Origin: Clostridium_AB sp036639235
GTDB lineage: Bacteria > Bacillota > Clostridia > Clostridiales > Caloramatoraceae
Length of the DNA: 64,000 nucleotides
Direction of reading: 5' to 3'
Assembly: GCF_036639235.1 (NCBI RefSeq)
Contig: NZ_JAVWJB010000004.1
Location: 28,099-92,098, forward strand
The position numbers were made by a program, and so were the translations under genes. Below are positions 41,853-50,795 of this stretch, piece after piece (the first letter of the stretch is position 1; every line of letters begins with the position of its first letter). The notes beneath the pieces were generated by a model. That model saw nothing but the letters and a program-made list of their open reading frames with translations. It had not been told where the DNA came from and did no database searches.

Positions 41853-42931
41853 TGAGCAAGAATATTAAGATAGCAGTAATGCCAGGTGATGGTATAGGAC
41901 CAGAAATAATTTCACAGGCAATAAAAGTATTAAATAAAATAGGAAATAAGTTTAATATAAACTTTGAATATAATGAAGTATTAATTGGAGGAGCTGCAAT
42001 TGATGCTACAGGAGAAGCTCTACCTAAGGAAACTGTAGATGTATGTTTAAATAGTGATGCAGTACTACTTGGTGCTGTAGGTGGACCTAAGTGGGATAAT
42101 ATGAAGGGTAGTGAAAGACCAGAAATGGGGCTACTTGGAATAAGAAAGGAACTAGGTGTATTTGCAAATCTTAGACCAGCAGTATTATTTCCACAGCTTA
42201 AATCAGCATCAAACTTAAAGCCAGAGGTTCTAGGTGATGGACTTGATATTATGATTGTTAGAGAACTTATAGGAGGACTTTACTTCGGTGAGAAGAAGAG
42301 GGAAGTTCTTGAAAATGGTGAGGTTAGAGCATCTGATATGATGGTTTACCAAACAAGTGAAATAGATAGAATAGCAAGAGTTTCATTTAACATTGCTAGA
42401 AAGAGAAATAAAAAGCTTACTTTAGTAGACAAGTCAAACGTACTAGAGTCATCAAGACTTTGGAAAGAGGTTGTATATGAAGTAGCTAAGGAATACCCAG
42501 ATGTTGAATTAAGTCAAATGTATGTTGATAACGCATGTATGCAGCTTATTAGATGGCCACATCAATTTGATGTTATGGTTACAGAAAACACATTTGGAGA
42601 CATTATAAGTGATGAGGCTTCAATGCTTACAGGATCACTTGGCAACCTTCCATCAGCATCTATTGGAGATGGAAAAATAGGATTATATGAGCCAATCCAT
42701 GGTTCAGCTCCTGATATTGCAGGACAAAATAAGGCAAATCCTATAGGAACAATTATGAGTGCTGCTATGATGCTTAAATATAGCTTTGATATGGATGAAG
42801 CTGCAAATGCAATAGAAAGTGCAATATCAAGTGTACTTGATAAGGGTTATAGAACAGCAGATATAATGCAGCCAGATATGAAACTTGTTGGCTGTGATGA
42901 AATTGGAGATTTAATAGCAGGCGAAATCTAA
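41852..42931 (+). CDS. leuB: 3-isopropylmalate dehydrogenase
   Basis: The 359-residue enzyme oxidatively decarboxylates 3-isopropylmalate with NAD+. MPGDGIGPEI, RELIGGLYFG and TENTFGDIISDEASMLTGSL are typical of the isocitrate/isopropylmalate dehydrogenase family. Its ATG overlaps the leuD stop. leuA is not in the window. Confidence 0.97.
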   Translation: MSKNIKIAVMPGDGIGPEIISQAIKVLNKIGNKFNINFEYNEVLIGGAAIDATGEALPKETVDVCLNSDAVLLGAVGGPKWDNMKGSERPEMGLLGIRKELGVFANLRPAVLFPQLKSASNLKPEVLGDGLDIMIVRELIGGLYFGEKKREVLENGEVRASDMMVYQTSEIDRIARVSFNIARKRNKKLTLVDKSNVLESSRLWKEVVYEVAKEYPDVELSQMYVDNACMQLIRWPHQFDVMVTENTFGDIISDEASMLTGSLGNLPSASIGDGKIGLYEPIHGSAPDIAGQNKANPIGTIMSAAMMLKYSFDMDEAANAIESAISSVLDKGYRTADIMQPDMKLVGCDEIGDLIAGEI

Positions 42932-42958
42932 AAAATAACTTTAAAGGGGGAGAAAAAG

Positions 42959-44581
42959 ATGAAAGCTGCACAGGCAATAGTAAGATGTTTAGAATCAGAG
43001 GGAATTAACCTAGTCTTTGGATATCCAGGGGCAACAGTTGTACCTATATATGAAGTCTTAAGAACTTCAAATATAAAGCATATACTATCAAGACATGAAC
43101 AGGCTGTAGGACATAGCGCTAATGGATATGCTAGAGTTACAGGTAAGCCTGAGGTCTGCTTTGCAACATCAGGTCCTGGTGCTACGAATATTATAACTTC
43201 AATAGCAACAGCATATATGGACTCTATTCCCCTTGTGGTTATAACTGGTCAGGTAAACCTAGCTAATATAGGGAAGGATGTATTTCAAGAAGCTGATATT
43301 ACAGGGTCAACTGAATGTTTTACTAAATATTCATATCTAGTAAAAGATGCTAAAAAGCTTCCTAAGATAATTAAGGAGGCCTTCCATATTGCAGCATCAG
43401 GAAGGCCAGGACCTGTATTAATAGATGTACCACTAGATATACAAAATGAGGAAATTGGTGACTTTGATTATAATTCTATAAAAATAGATATTAGAGGTTA
43501 TAAACCAACCCTTAAGGGACACAAGGGACAGATTAAAAAGGTTGTAGAGAAAATAAAAGCAAGTAAAAAACCACTTCTTTGTATAGGGGGAGGGGTAAAG
43601 CTTTCTGGTGCTAAGGATGAAGTTGATAGTTTATCCCGCGTATGCAAAATACCTATGGTTCACACAATGATGGGTAAAGACAGTGTATATGAGGATAACG
43701 ACTTAGTAATTGGTCAAATAGGCTCACATGGAGTAGAGGATGCTAATAGAGTAATAAACGAGGCGGATCTTGTTGTATTCGTTGGAACTAGAATAGCTGA
43801 CCGTTCTATGGCAAAGTGTCAGGACCTTGAGAAGAAAGCACTTATTATTCATATAGATATAGACCCAGCAGAGATAGGTAAGAATATTAGAAGTTCTATT
43901 CCTGTTGTTGGAGACTGTAAGAACATAATTACAGAAATTAAAAAGAACATGATAGACTTTACAGTTAGTGACTGGACTAAAGGAATAGTTTTACCTAAAA
44001 ACACATTAGGTATGGCTAAAAACCGTAATGAGAGATATGTTAGCGCTAAAGAGGCATTAGCTAAAATATCAGATGCAGCATCTGATAAGGCTATTGTTAT
44101 AACAGATGTTGGGCAAAACCAAATTTGGTGTGCACATAACTTTAAGATAACTTCAAATAGAAGATTCTTAACTAGTGGTGGACTTGGAACTATGGGATAT
44201 TCACTTCCAACCTCAGTAGGTGCAAGATTTGCAGCTGATGAAGACAGAGAAGTTATAGCTGTTATGGGAGATGGCGGATTCCAGATGAGTATGTTTGAAA
44301 TGGGAACTATTATGGAACATGGCCTAGATATTAAAATAATTCTTCTTAACAATGATGGACTTGGTATGGTACGTGAAATGCAAAATAGAATGTACAACCA
44401 TCCATTTGGAACACTTTTCGCAAAGAGCCCTGACTTTATTAAGCTTTCAGAGGCTTACGGAATTAAGTGTAAAAGGGTAGATGGAAGTTCTAATATGGAG
44501 GAGGCTATTAAAGAAGCCTTTGAATACAAGGGACCTTATCTACTAGAATTTATGGTTGACCCTAAAGAGGCAACCCTTTAA
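42959..44581 (+). CDS. ilvB: Acetolactate synthase large subunit
   Basis: The 540-residue thiamine-diphosphate enzyme makes acetolactate from pyruvate. It has the N-terminal FGYPGATVVPIYEVL with the later catalytic Glu in SRHEQAVGHSANGYAR, and the TPP motif GDGGFQMSMFEMGT...NNDG. It pairs with ilvN just downstream; ilvD is not in this window. Confidence 0.97.
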   Translation: MKAAQAIVRCLESEGINLVFGYPGATVVPIYEVLRTSNIKHILSRHEQAVGHSANGYARVTGKPEVCFATSGPGATNIITSIATAYMDSIPLVVITGQVNLANIGKDVFQEADITGSTECFTKYSYLVKDAKKLPKIIKEAFHIAASGRPGPVLIDVPLDIQNEEIGDFDYNSIKIDIRGYKPTLKGHKGQIKKVVEKIKASKKPLLCIGGGVKLSGAKDEVDSLSRVCKIPMVHTMMGKDSVYEDNDLVIGQIGSHGVEDANRVINEADLVVFVGTRIADRSMAKCQDLEKKALIIHIDIDPAEIGKNIRSSIPVVGDCKNIITEIKKNMIDFTVSDWTKGIVLPKNTLGMAKNRNERYVSAKEALAKISDAASDKAIVITDVGQNQIWCAHNFKITSNRRFLTSGGLGTMGYSLPTSVGARFAADEDREVIAVMGDGGFQMSMFEMGTIMEHGLDIKIILLNNDGLGMVREMQNRMYNHPFGTLFAKSPDFIKLSEAYGIKCKRVDGSSNMEEAIKEAFEYKGPYLLEFMVDPKEATL

Positions 44582-44593
44582 GGAGGATAAGTT

Positions 44594-45088
44594 ATGAAAA
44601 GGCATATATTATCAGTATTAGTTGAAAACCAATCAGGGGTACTTAGTAAGGTTGCAGGACTATTCAGTAGAAGAGGATATAATATTGATAGTTTAACTGT
44701 TGGTACAACAGAAGACCCTAGAATATCTAGAATGACAATTGCACTTCAGGGTGATGAATATATAGTAGAACAAATAACAAAGCAGCTTAACAAGCTAATT
44801 GATGTTATAAAAATACTTAATATAGAATCATCTAAGGGGGTTCTTCGTGAACTTACCCTACTTAAAGTAGCTGCTAATAACGAAACTAGATCTGCCATAA
44901 TTGAAAATGTTAATATATTTAGAGGAAATATAATTGATATCGATAAGAAAAGCATGACCATAGAAGTTACAGGTGATTACGATAAGATTAGTGCATTTAT
45001 TGAAATGATGAGGCCCTATGGAATTAAGGAAATAGTAAGAACAGGTGTTACTGCACTAGAGCGTGGAGTAGGCTCACTTGGAAATTAA
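44594..45088 (+). CDS. ilvN: Acetolactate synthase small (regulatory) subunit
   Basis: The 164-residue subunit has an N-terminal ACT domain (LSVLVENQSGVLSKVAGLFS, RGYNIDSLTVG) that mediates valine feedback, and the usual C-terminal domain. The start follows AAGGAGG 12 bases after ilvB. A terminator follows within 20 bases. Confidence 0.96.
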   Translation: MKRHILSVLVENQSGVLSKVAGLFSRRGYNIDSLTVGTTEDPRISRMTIALQGDEYIVEQITKQLNKLIDVIKILNIESSKGVLRELTLLKVAANNETRSAIIENVNIFRGNIIDIDKKSMTIEVTGDYDKISAFIEMMRPYGIKEIVRTGVTALERGVGSLGN

Positions 45089-45102
45089 TAAATTCAGCAT
45101 AA

Positions 45103-45131
45103 GTATAGGCAGAGTAATCTGCCTATTTTTT
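45103..45131 (+). terminator. Terminator after ilvN
   Basis: ATAGGCAGA (45105-45113) and TCTGCCTAT (45118-45126) flank a four-base loop, followed by a T-run. It ends the leuCDB-ilvBN operon. Confidence 0.92.
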
Positions 45132-45191
45132 ATAGGGGGTAGTGAGAGGGCTATTGTTAAGTGGAGTAAAGATAATAAAAACTATATTTAT

Positions 45192-45386
45192 ATGGGATGT
45201 GCATTTTCATATTATCAGTCTAAGATAGAAGGTTACTTTGGAGGAGTACTTTTTCCTAATGTTGAAGAGGGAACACATAATCTTATTTTGCTTTCAGATG
45301 AGGGTGGGAACCTTTTATGGGTTAACGCACCTGAAGTTACACTTGTATCAATAAACGGAGAGTCTCCTAGTGAAATACTAAAGTAG
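45192..45386 (+). CDS. Short hypothetical ORF or gene remnant
   Basis: A frame is open from 45078 to 45386, but its upstream part overlaps the ilvN end and the operon terminator, so a start there is unlikely. The first in-frame ATG after the terminator (45192) has no SD and gives 64 residues (MGCAFSYYQSKIEGYFGGVL and onward, ending near GESPSEILK). The segment from 45138 is AGTGAGAGGG-like and could hold a non-ATG start. No family is recognised. It may be a decayed gene. Confidence 0.3.
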   Translation: MGCAFSYYQSKIEGYFGGVLFPNVEEGTHNLILLSDEGGNLLWVNAPEVTLVSINGESPSEILK

Positions 45387-45611
45387 ATATATTAATTCGT
45401 TAAAAATATATAAGATTATCTTTTATAGAAATGTTATAAACTATATATGAAAATAGCTTTATTTTCTCTTAAACTTAAGTTTTAAAGTAAAAAAAACCTT
45501 ATATACTTAATTGAAAACTATTGTCATTATTAAATATATACAAAGTTTATTAAAGGTAATACTTCCCTAAGAACTGTATGTTATTAACATCTTCTTTCCA
45601 TAGGGTGATTA

Positions 45612-45660
45612 TGATATAATTTAAGGTACATATATTACGTATTTACTTAATGTAAGTACC
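45612..45660 (+). promoter_or_regulatory. Extended -10 promoter and short leader hairpin before the C-S lyase gene
   Basis: TGATATAAT (45612-45620) is an extended -10 element; no good -35 box was found. Downstream, GGTAC (45625-45629) and GTACC (45656-45660) could close a hairpin that ends directly at the SD AGGAGG. The preceding stretch from 45387 is AT-rich with nothing recognised. Confidence 0.5.
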
Positions 45661-45673
45661 AGGAGGTATTACG

Positions 45674-46849
45674 ATGGAAAAAAATCATAATTTTGATGTT
45701 GTAGTAGATAGAACAGGGACAAGCTGCAGCAAGTGGGATAACTGTGAAAATGTATTTGGAGAGAATGTTTTACCACTATGGGTTGCAGACATGGACTTTA
45801 AGGCTCCAACAAAGGTACTAGAGTCAATTAAGGAGAGGGTTGACCACGGTATTTTAGGATATACATTTATGAAGGAAGAGGATTATACTCCTTTTGTAAA
45901 CTTTATGAAGGTACGTCATCACCTAGATATTGACCCAAATGAAATTGTAAATACTTCAGGAGTTGTTAATGCTATTGCGCTTGCAATGCTTGCTAACACA
46001 AGTGAAGGTGACAGTATAATGATACAAACACCTGTATACCATGCTTTTTCAAGAATAATTGAGGAGAACAACAGAAAGGTTGTTACTAATTCTCTTGGAA
46101 ATATGTGTGGAGTGTACACTATTGATTTAATCGATTTTGAGAAGAAAATAGTAGAGAATGATGTAAAGATGGTTATTTTAAGTAACCCTCATAATCCAGT
46201 AGGAAGAGTATGGATGTACGAGGAACTTGGACTTATAGTTGATATTTGTAAAAAGCATAACGTAATTATTTTCTCAGATGAAATACACTGTGATGTATTA
46301 TTCTACGGACATCACTATACGTCAATATTACACTTTAGAGATAGATATGAAAATGTATATGCAGCGTTTTCACCATCAAAAACATTTAACTTAGCTTCAC
46401 TTTACTTTGCTATGGTTATTTCTCCAAGTAGTGAATTAAGAGAAGGTCTAAATAAGTGGGTAAGCAGAATTTCAGTTCCTACTGTTAATGCTATTAACGG
46501 CGTTGGTGCTATGGCAGCATATGAACACGGAGAAGAGTGGCTTGATGCTATGCTAAAGTATATTAATGAAAATGCAACATATATAATTAACTTCTTTAAG
46601 GAAAATATGCCTGAGGTTAGGGTAATGAGACCACAGGGAACATACCTTGTATGGCTTGATTTTACTAAAGCATTTAAAACATCAGAAGAACTTGATGCAT
46701 TCCTAGTAAGAGATGCTAAGGTTGGTTTAAGTAGCGGTAAGTCATTTGGAGAAGAAGGAGAAGGATTTGCAAGAATTAATATTGCATGTTCAAAGGATAC
46801 AATAGTTGCAGCACTGGATAATATTTTAGCAGCTTATAAATCAAGATAA
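45674..46849 (+). CDS. MalY/PatB-family PLP aminotransferase / C-S lyase
   Basis: The 391-residue fold-type I PLP enzyme has LPLWVADMDFKAP near the N-terminus, SNPHNPVGRVW, FSDEIHCDVLFYGHHYTS and the PLP lysine region AFSPSKTFNLASLYFA. MalY/PatB relatives cleave cystathionine or cysteine conjugates and some act as aminotransferases; the exact substrate cannot be read. The start follows AGGAGG. It has its own promoter and terminator, and is not linked by transcription signals to the neighbouring permease. Confidence 0.88.
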   Translation: MEKNHNFDVVVDRTGTSCSKWDNCENVFGENVLPLWVADMDFKAPTKVLESIKERVDHGILGYTFMKEEDYTPFVNFMKVRHHLDIDPNEIVNTSGVVNAIALAMLANTSEGDSIMIQTPVYHAFSRIIEENNRKVVTNSLGNMCGVYTIDLIDFEKKIVENDVKMVILSNPHNPVGRVWMYEELGLIVDICKKHNVIIFSDEIHCDVLFYGHHYTSILHFRDRYENVYAAFSPSKTFNLASLYFAMVISPSSELREGLNKWVSRISVPTVNAINGVGAMAAYEHGEEWLDAMLKYINENATYIINFFKENMPEVRVMRPQGTYLVWLDFTKAFKTSEELDAFLVRDAKVGLSSGKSFGEEGEGFARINIACSKDTIVAALDNILAAYKSR

Positions 46850-46882
46850 GAAGTAAATAATGAGAAATTAGTTTTTATAATT

Positions 46883-46908
46883 AAGGAAGCCTTAGGGCTT
46901 CTTTTTTT
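46883..46908 (+). terminator. Terminator after the C-S lyase gene
   Basis: GAAGCC (46886-46891) and GGCTTC (46896-46901), extended by A-T pairs, with a T-run. Confidence 0.85.
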
Positions 46909-46970
46909 ATGTGTTAGGTTCCATAAACTGTAATATATTATTCCTAGTCCTTTCATATAAATAAGAACAA

Positions 46971-46989
46971 GTTAAAGTTAAACTTTAAC
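46971..46989 (+). promoter_or_regulatory. 19-bp palindrome, putative operator of the permease gene
   Basis: GTTAAAGTT-A-AACTTTAAC is a perfect palindrome around one central base, 34 bases before the permease start. It looks like a dimeric-repressor site. The half-site GTTAAAGT also occurs before leuC. The bound protein is unknown. Confidence 0.6.
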
Positions 46990-47022
46990 ATATGTATATA
47001 TAAATATGTAAGGAGTGAAAAG

Positions 47023-48444
47023 ATGAGCGATGTTAAAACTGACGCACTGTTTAAGGTAGAAGAAAACTCAATAGACCCAATACCAGAGAATCAAAGACAT
47101 GGACACCCAAGTGAACTTTTTAAAATGTGGATAGGTGCAAACATTAACTATGTTGTTTTATTAAATGGAATAGTTATAGTTGCACTAGGACTATCTATGT
47201 ATCAGGCCATAAGTGCTATTTTAGTAGGAAATTTACTTGGCTGCATGGTATTAGGACTTTCTTCAATAATGGGACCTAGAACAGGAACAGCAGGTATAGT
47301 TACCTCAAGAATTGCATTTGGTCAGTTAGGTGCATACCTACCTATAATAATAAGTGTTATATCGGTTCTTGGATGGTTTTCAATTAACTCTGTAGTTGCA
47401 ACAGAGGCTTTAATGCAGGCTTCAACTACTATTTTTGGATTTGATGCAAGTAGCAGCATGCTTATGTGGGTATGTCTTGCTATTGTTCTTATTCTAGAAA
47501 TAGTAATAGCAATATATGGTCATGCAACAATAATGGCTTCAGAAAAAATAATAGCACTTGTACTTGGTACTCTATTTTTAGGGTTATTATTCTTTATTGT
47601 ACCTCAAATAGATTTTTCAGTAATAGGTACAGCTAAAGAGGTAAGTGGTGACTTTAAAACATGGATAATCGCTGTTGGAATTATATTTGCTTATCCAATA
47701 TCATGGGTTAACTTTGCTTCTGATTATAGTAGATATTACCCAAAACAAACAAGCCTTAAAAAGGTTGCTATATTTTCAGGTGGGGGACAATTTGTTGCTT
47801 TAACATTCTGTGAAGTTATTGGGGTATTATTCTGCTGTGCAATAGGTGGGCAAAACCCAGAAGATCCTATTAGTGCATTAATAGGAGTACTACCGAGCTG
47901 GTATCTAATACCTTTCTTACTTGCAGTAATGATAGGGTCCATTGCAACTAATGTTCCAAATGGATATACAGCAGCACTTAACTTAGTAGCATTAAGATTT
48001 CCATTATCAAGAGTTAAAGCTGTACTTGTAGTTGCTGTATTTACACTTTTATTTAGAATTGCAACTATTATATTCGGAGAGTTCTTCTCACTATATGAAC
48101 AGTGGCTTAGCATAATAACAATATGGTCATGTCCATGGGCTTCTGTAATAATCGTTGATTTCTTTATGAGACGTGGTAATTACAAAACAGAGGATATAAT
48201 GCTGTGGAAGGGAGGAGAATACTGGTATAAAAACGGAATATTTATGCCTGGGATTATCTCCTTCATTATAGGTCTTATAGGAGCAGCCCTGTTTACTAAT
48301 TCAACATATATTCATGGTTATTTTGCAGTGGCACTTGGGGTTGATATAGGATTTGAAGTAGGGTTTATCCTATCAGCTATTTGTTATTATTTACTTGCTA
48401 AAAATCATGACACATTTAAAAGAGCAATAAATATGAAAATTTAA
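47023..48444 (+). CDS. NCS1-family nucleobase (cytosine/purine) permease
   Basis: The 473-residue membrane protein has about twelve hydrophobic segments and the NCS1 features GANINYVVLLNGIVIVALGL, GPRTGTAGIVTSRIAFGQLG and FASDYSRYYP. Such carriers (CodB, purine-cytosine permeases) import cytosine, purines or related bases. Because an adenine deaminase gene follows, a purine substrate is plausible but not shown. SD is AAGGAGTG. A palindromic operator precedes it. Confidence 0.9.
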   Translation: MSDVKTDALFKVEENSIDPIPENQRHGHPSELFKMWIGANINYVVLLNGIVIVALGLSMYQAISAILVGNLLGCMVLGLSSIMGPRTGTAGIVTSRIAFGQLGAYLPIIISVISVLGWFSINSVVATEALMQASTTIFGFDASSSMLMWVCLAIVLILEIVIAIYGHATIMASEKIIALVLGTLFLGLLFFIVPQIDFSVIGTAKEVSGDFKTWIIAVGIIFAYPISWVNFASDYSRYYPKQTSLKKVAIFSGGGQFVALTFCEVIGVLFCCAIGGQNPEDPISALIGVLPSWYLIPFLLAVMIGSIATNVPNGYTAALNLVALRFPLSRVKAVLVVAVFTLLFRIATIIFGEFFSLYEQWLSIITIWSCPWASVIIVDFFMRRGNYKTEDIMLWKGGEYWYKNGIFMPGIISFIIGLIGAALFTNSTYIHGYFAVALGVDIGFEVGFILSAICYYLLAKNHDTFKRAINMKI

Positions 48445-48458
48445 ATTTCATAGAAATT

Positions 48459-48486
48459 AAGGTGGCTATAATTAGCCTCCTTTTTT
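48459..48486 (+). terminator. Terminator after the permease gene
   Basis: AAGG-GGCTA and TAGCC-CCTT pair with one internal mismatch around a four-base loop, followed by T's. Confidence 0.75.
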
Positions 48487-48575
48487 AGTTTATGATTTTT
48501 AATTATTACTAGAATATAAGCCATTTAGATAACATAAGATTTATGGATATTGAATTTATAGATAGGAGTGGTAGT

Positions 48576-50390
48576 ATGTTAAATCAAAAATCATTAAAAT
48601 TAGTTTCGAAAAGGCAACATATGGTTGATGTTCTAATGAATGATATTAGCTATGCAGATGTGGTTTTAAAAGGTGGAAATGTAGTAAATGTAATAACTAG
48701 AGAAATATATAGTGCTGATATTGCAATAAGTGGTGAATACATACTTATGGTTGGAGAATGTAGTAGTCTTATAGGAGAAAAAACTAAGGTATATAACATG
48801 GAAGGTAAATATTTATCACCAGGGTTTATAGATGCTCACATGCATTTTGAAAGTGCTATGCTTACTGCAAGTGAGTTTTCAAGAATTTCTATTCCAACAG
48901 GAACAACCTGTTTAATTTCTGACCCACATGAAATTGGAAATGTACTCGGACCTAGTGGGATTAAGGCAATGGCTGATGAGGTTAAAACCCTTCCAAATCA
49001 TGTTTATCTAAGGGTACCTGCATTAACACCAGATTCACCAGGACTTGAAACAGCAGGATATAATATAACATCAGATAATATGGAGGAGTTATTATCATAT
49101 CCCAATGTATCAGGAATAGGAGAAACACAGGGAGTTAGTGCAGCTAAATGGGTATATAGACATAATCCAGAGGTTTTCAGAGATACAATAATTTCAACTG
49201 TATATGCTAGGGAAAATGGATATGGAGTTGATGGTAATGCACCTGAACTATTCCAAAACGAACTTGCAGCACATATTATAGCAGGTGGATGTGATATTTC
49301 ATGTCATGAGACGACAACTAAGAAAGAGGCTATAGAGAAGTTAAGATATGGAGTATATATGTTAATGAGGGAAGGTTCTACCCAAAGAAACATGCCTGAA
49401 TGTATAAGAGCTATAACTGAGGAAAAGTTAGATTCAAGAAGGGCTATACTTGCAACTGATGATATGCTAGCTGAGGATATTGTAGATAAGGGGCACATGA
49501 ATGACATTATAAGAAGAACTATTAAAGAAGGGGTATCCCCTGCAGAGGCTATACAAATGGCAACTATAAATCCGGCTACATGGCTAGGACTTTCAGAAAT
49601 AGGGGTTTTAGCTCCTGGAAAGATAGCAGATATAGCAGTAATAGACTCACCAATTGAGGATATGAATGTATCAAAGGTATTCTTAAAGGGTGAACTTGTA
49701 GCTGAGGATAGAACACTTCTAATTAACATACCAAGTTATACTTATCCACAAAATGTTAAAAAATCAGTAAATAGAAAAGAAATATTACCAAGTGACTTAT
49801 ATGTTAAGTCAGATAGTAATGTTGCAAAGGTAAGATGTATAGGGCTTATTTTAGATCAGAATCTAACAGATGGTTTTGAAGAGGATTTAATAGTTGCAAA
49901 TGGTAGAATAGTTCCTAATATAAATGAGGATATATTACCAATTGCTGTTGTAGGAAGATATGGAAAGGATAAATTAACAAGTGGTTTTGTTAAGGGCTTT
50001 AATATGAAGCATGGTGCCTTTGCAGAGACAGTATCACATGATACACATAATATTATTGTAGTTGGGACAAATTATGATGATATGTCAGTAGCAGTTAACA
50101 AGGTTATTGAAATGCAAGGTGGAGTTGCGGTTGTTAAGGATAAGGTAGTAATAGATAGTATGAAACTAAATATTGCAGGTCTTATGACTGATGAACTAAA
50201 TGCATATGAGTTAACAGAAAAAATGCAAAAGCTCCATAGAATAGTTAGAGAAGAACTTGAATGTAGTGCACATGCACCATTTATGCATCTAGCATTTCTA
50301 TCACTTACAACAAGTCCGAAGTGGAAGATAACAGATGTAGGTCTTGTTGATGCTAACAATTACTGCATTATACCAGTTGAAATTAAATAA
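48576..50390 (+). CDS. ade: Adenine deaminase
   Basis: The 604-residue amidohydrolase has the metal motif DAHMHFESAML, GTTCLISDPHEIGNVLGPSG, HETTTKKEAIEKLRYG, and the second-domain segments MATINPATWLGL and SGFVKGFNMKHGAFAETVSHD typical of AdeC. It converts adenine to hypoxanthine and ammonia. An earlier in-frame ATG (48543) lacks an SD; 48576 follows TAGGAGTGG. It may feed purine from the preceding permease into salvage. Confidence 0.9.
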   Translation: MLNQKSLKLVSKRQHMVDVLMNDISYADVVLKGGNVVNVITREIYSADIAISGEYILMVGECSSLIGEKTKVYNMEGKYLSPGFIDAHMHFESAMLTASEFSRISIPTGTTCLISDPHEIGNVLGPSGIKAMADEVKTLPNHVYLRVPALTPDSPGLETAGYNITSDNMEELLSYPNVSGIGETQGVSAAKWVYRHNPEVFRDTIISTVYARENGYGVDGNAPELFQNELAAHIIAGGCDISCHETTTKKEAIEKLRYGVYMLMREGSTQRNMPECIRAITEEKLDSRRAILATDDMLAEDIVDKGHMNDIIRRTIKEGVSPAEAIQMATINPATWLGLSEIGVLAPGKIADIAVIDSPIEDMNVSKVFLKGELVAEDRTLLINIPSYTYPQNVKKSVNRKEILPSDLYVKSDSNVAKVRCIGLILDQNLTDGFEEDLIVANGRIVPNINEDILPIAVVGRYGKDKLTSGFVKGFNMKHGAFAETVSHDTHNIIVVGTNYDDMSVAVNKVIEMQGGVAVVKDKVVIDSMKLNIAGLMTDELNAYELTEKMQKLHRIVREELECSAHAPFMHLAFLSLTTSPKWKITDVGLVDANNYCIIPVEIK

Positions 50391-50495
50391 TAGATAAATA
50401 AATGAATAAATAATCTAAAAAACATAAAATAATCCTGTTTAATCATATACTTAATTAAAAAATAGTTTATATATATACATTTGTACTTATTTTTA

Positions 50496-50525
50496 TTGAC
50501 AAATTATATTCAAGATTAATATAAT
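50496..50525 (+). promoter_or_regulatory. Strong promoter of the small-peptide unit
   Basis: TTGACA (50496-50501), an 18-base spacer and TATAAT (50520-50525): both boxes match consensus exactly. The 100 bases before it, after the adenine deaminase gene, are AT-rich with nothing else seen. Confidence 0.8.
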
Positions 50526-50599
50526 TGCAATAGATAGAGTTAGGGTTAGGTAATAGATTGTCTATTATGTTTAGTTTAAGTTTAGATTATAGAAATTAT

Positions 50600-50640
50600 C
50601 TAGAGAAGATATTATTTTCTAATATTTTATCTAGGGGTGG
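50600..50640 (+). promoter_or_regulatory. Hairpin that overlaps the SD of the 25-codon ORF
   Basis: Bases 50600-50614 pair with 50620-50634 over 15 positions (one G-A mismatch, one wobble) around a five-base loop. The 3' arm ends in CTAG, and the SD AGGGGTGG starts at the same place, so the fold could hinder ribosome binding. Confidence 0.6.
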
Positions 50641-50644
50641 TATT

Positions 50645-50722
50645 ATGAAAGAAGGGAATATATTAATGTTTATTCCTTTAGTTGCAGCAACTATATTTGT
50701 TGTAGCTATAATAATTGGATAG
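50645..50722 (+). CDS. 25-residue hydrophobic peptide
   Basis: ATG behind AGGGGTGG opens a 25-codon frame: MKEGNILMFIPLVAA, then TIFVVAIIIG. A short polar start (KEGN) is followed by one membrane segment that fills the rest. It has its own consensus promoter, an approximately 110-base structured leader and its own terminator. This layout is like type I toxin peptides or small membrane-regulator peptides, but no antisense RNA was identified and no family is recognised. Confidence 0.6.
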   Translation: MKEGNILMFIPLVAATIFVVAIIIG

Positions 50723-50745
50723 AATATATTTGATTATTAACTAGA

Positions 50746-50778
50746 AAAGAAGCACTTATATTGTAGGTGCTTCTTTTT
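50746..50778 (+). terminator. Terminator between the small peptide and the convergent gene
   Basis: GAAGCACTTA (50749-50758) and TAGGTGCTTC (50764-50773) pair over ten positions with flanking A/T runs on both sides, so it can serve both strands. Confidence 0.85.
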
Positions 50779-50795
50779 ATTTATATTAAAGTATA

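Noticed and set aside
46909..47022. Purine riboswitch before the permease gene
   Set aside because: None of the conserved purine-riboswitch junction and loop sequences are present; only a palindrome is seen. The same holds before ade and the BMP gene.
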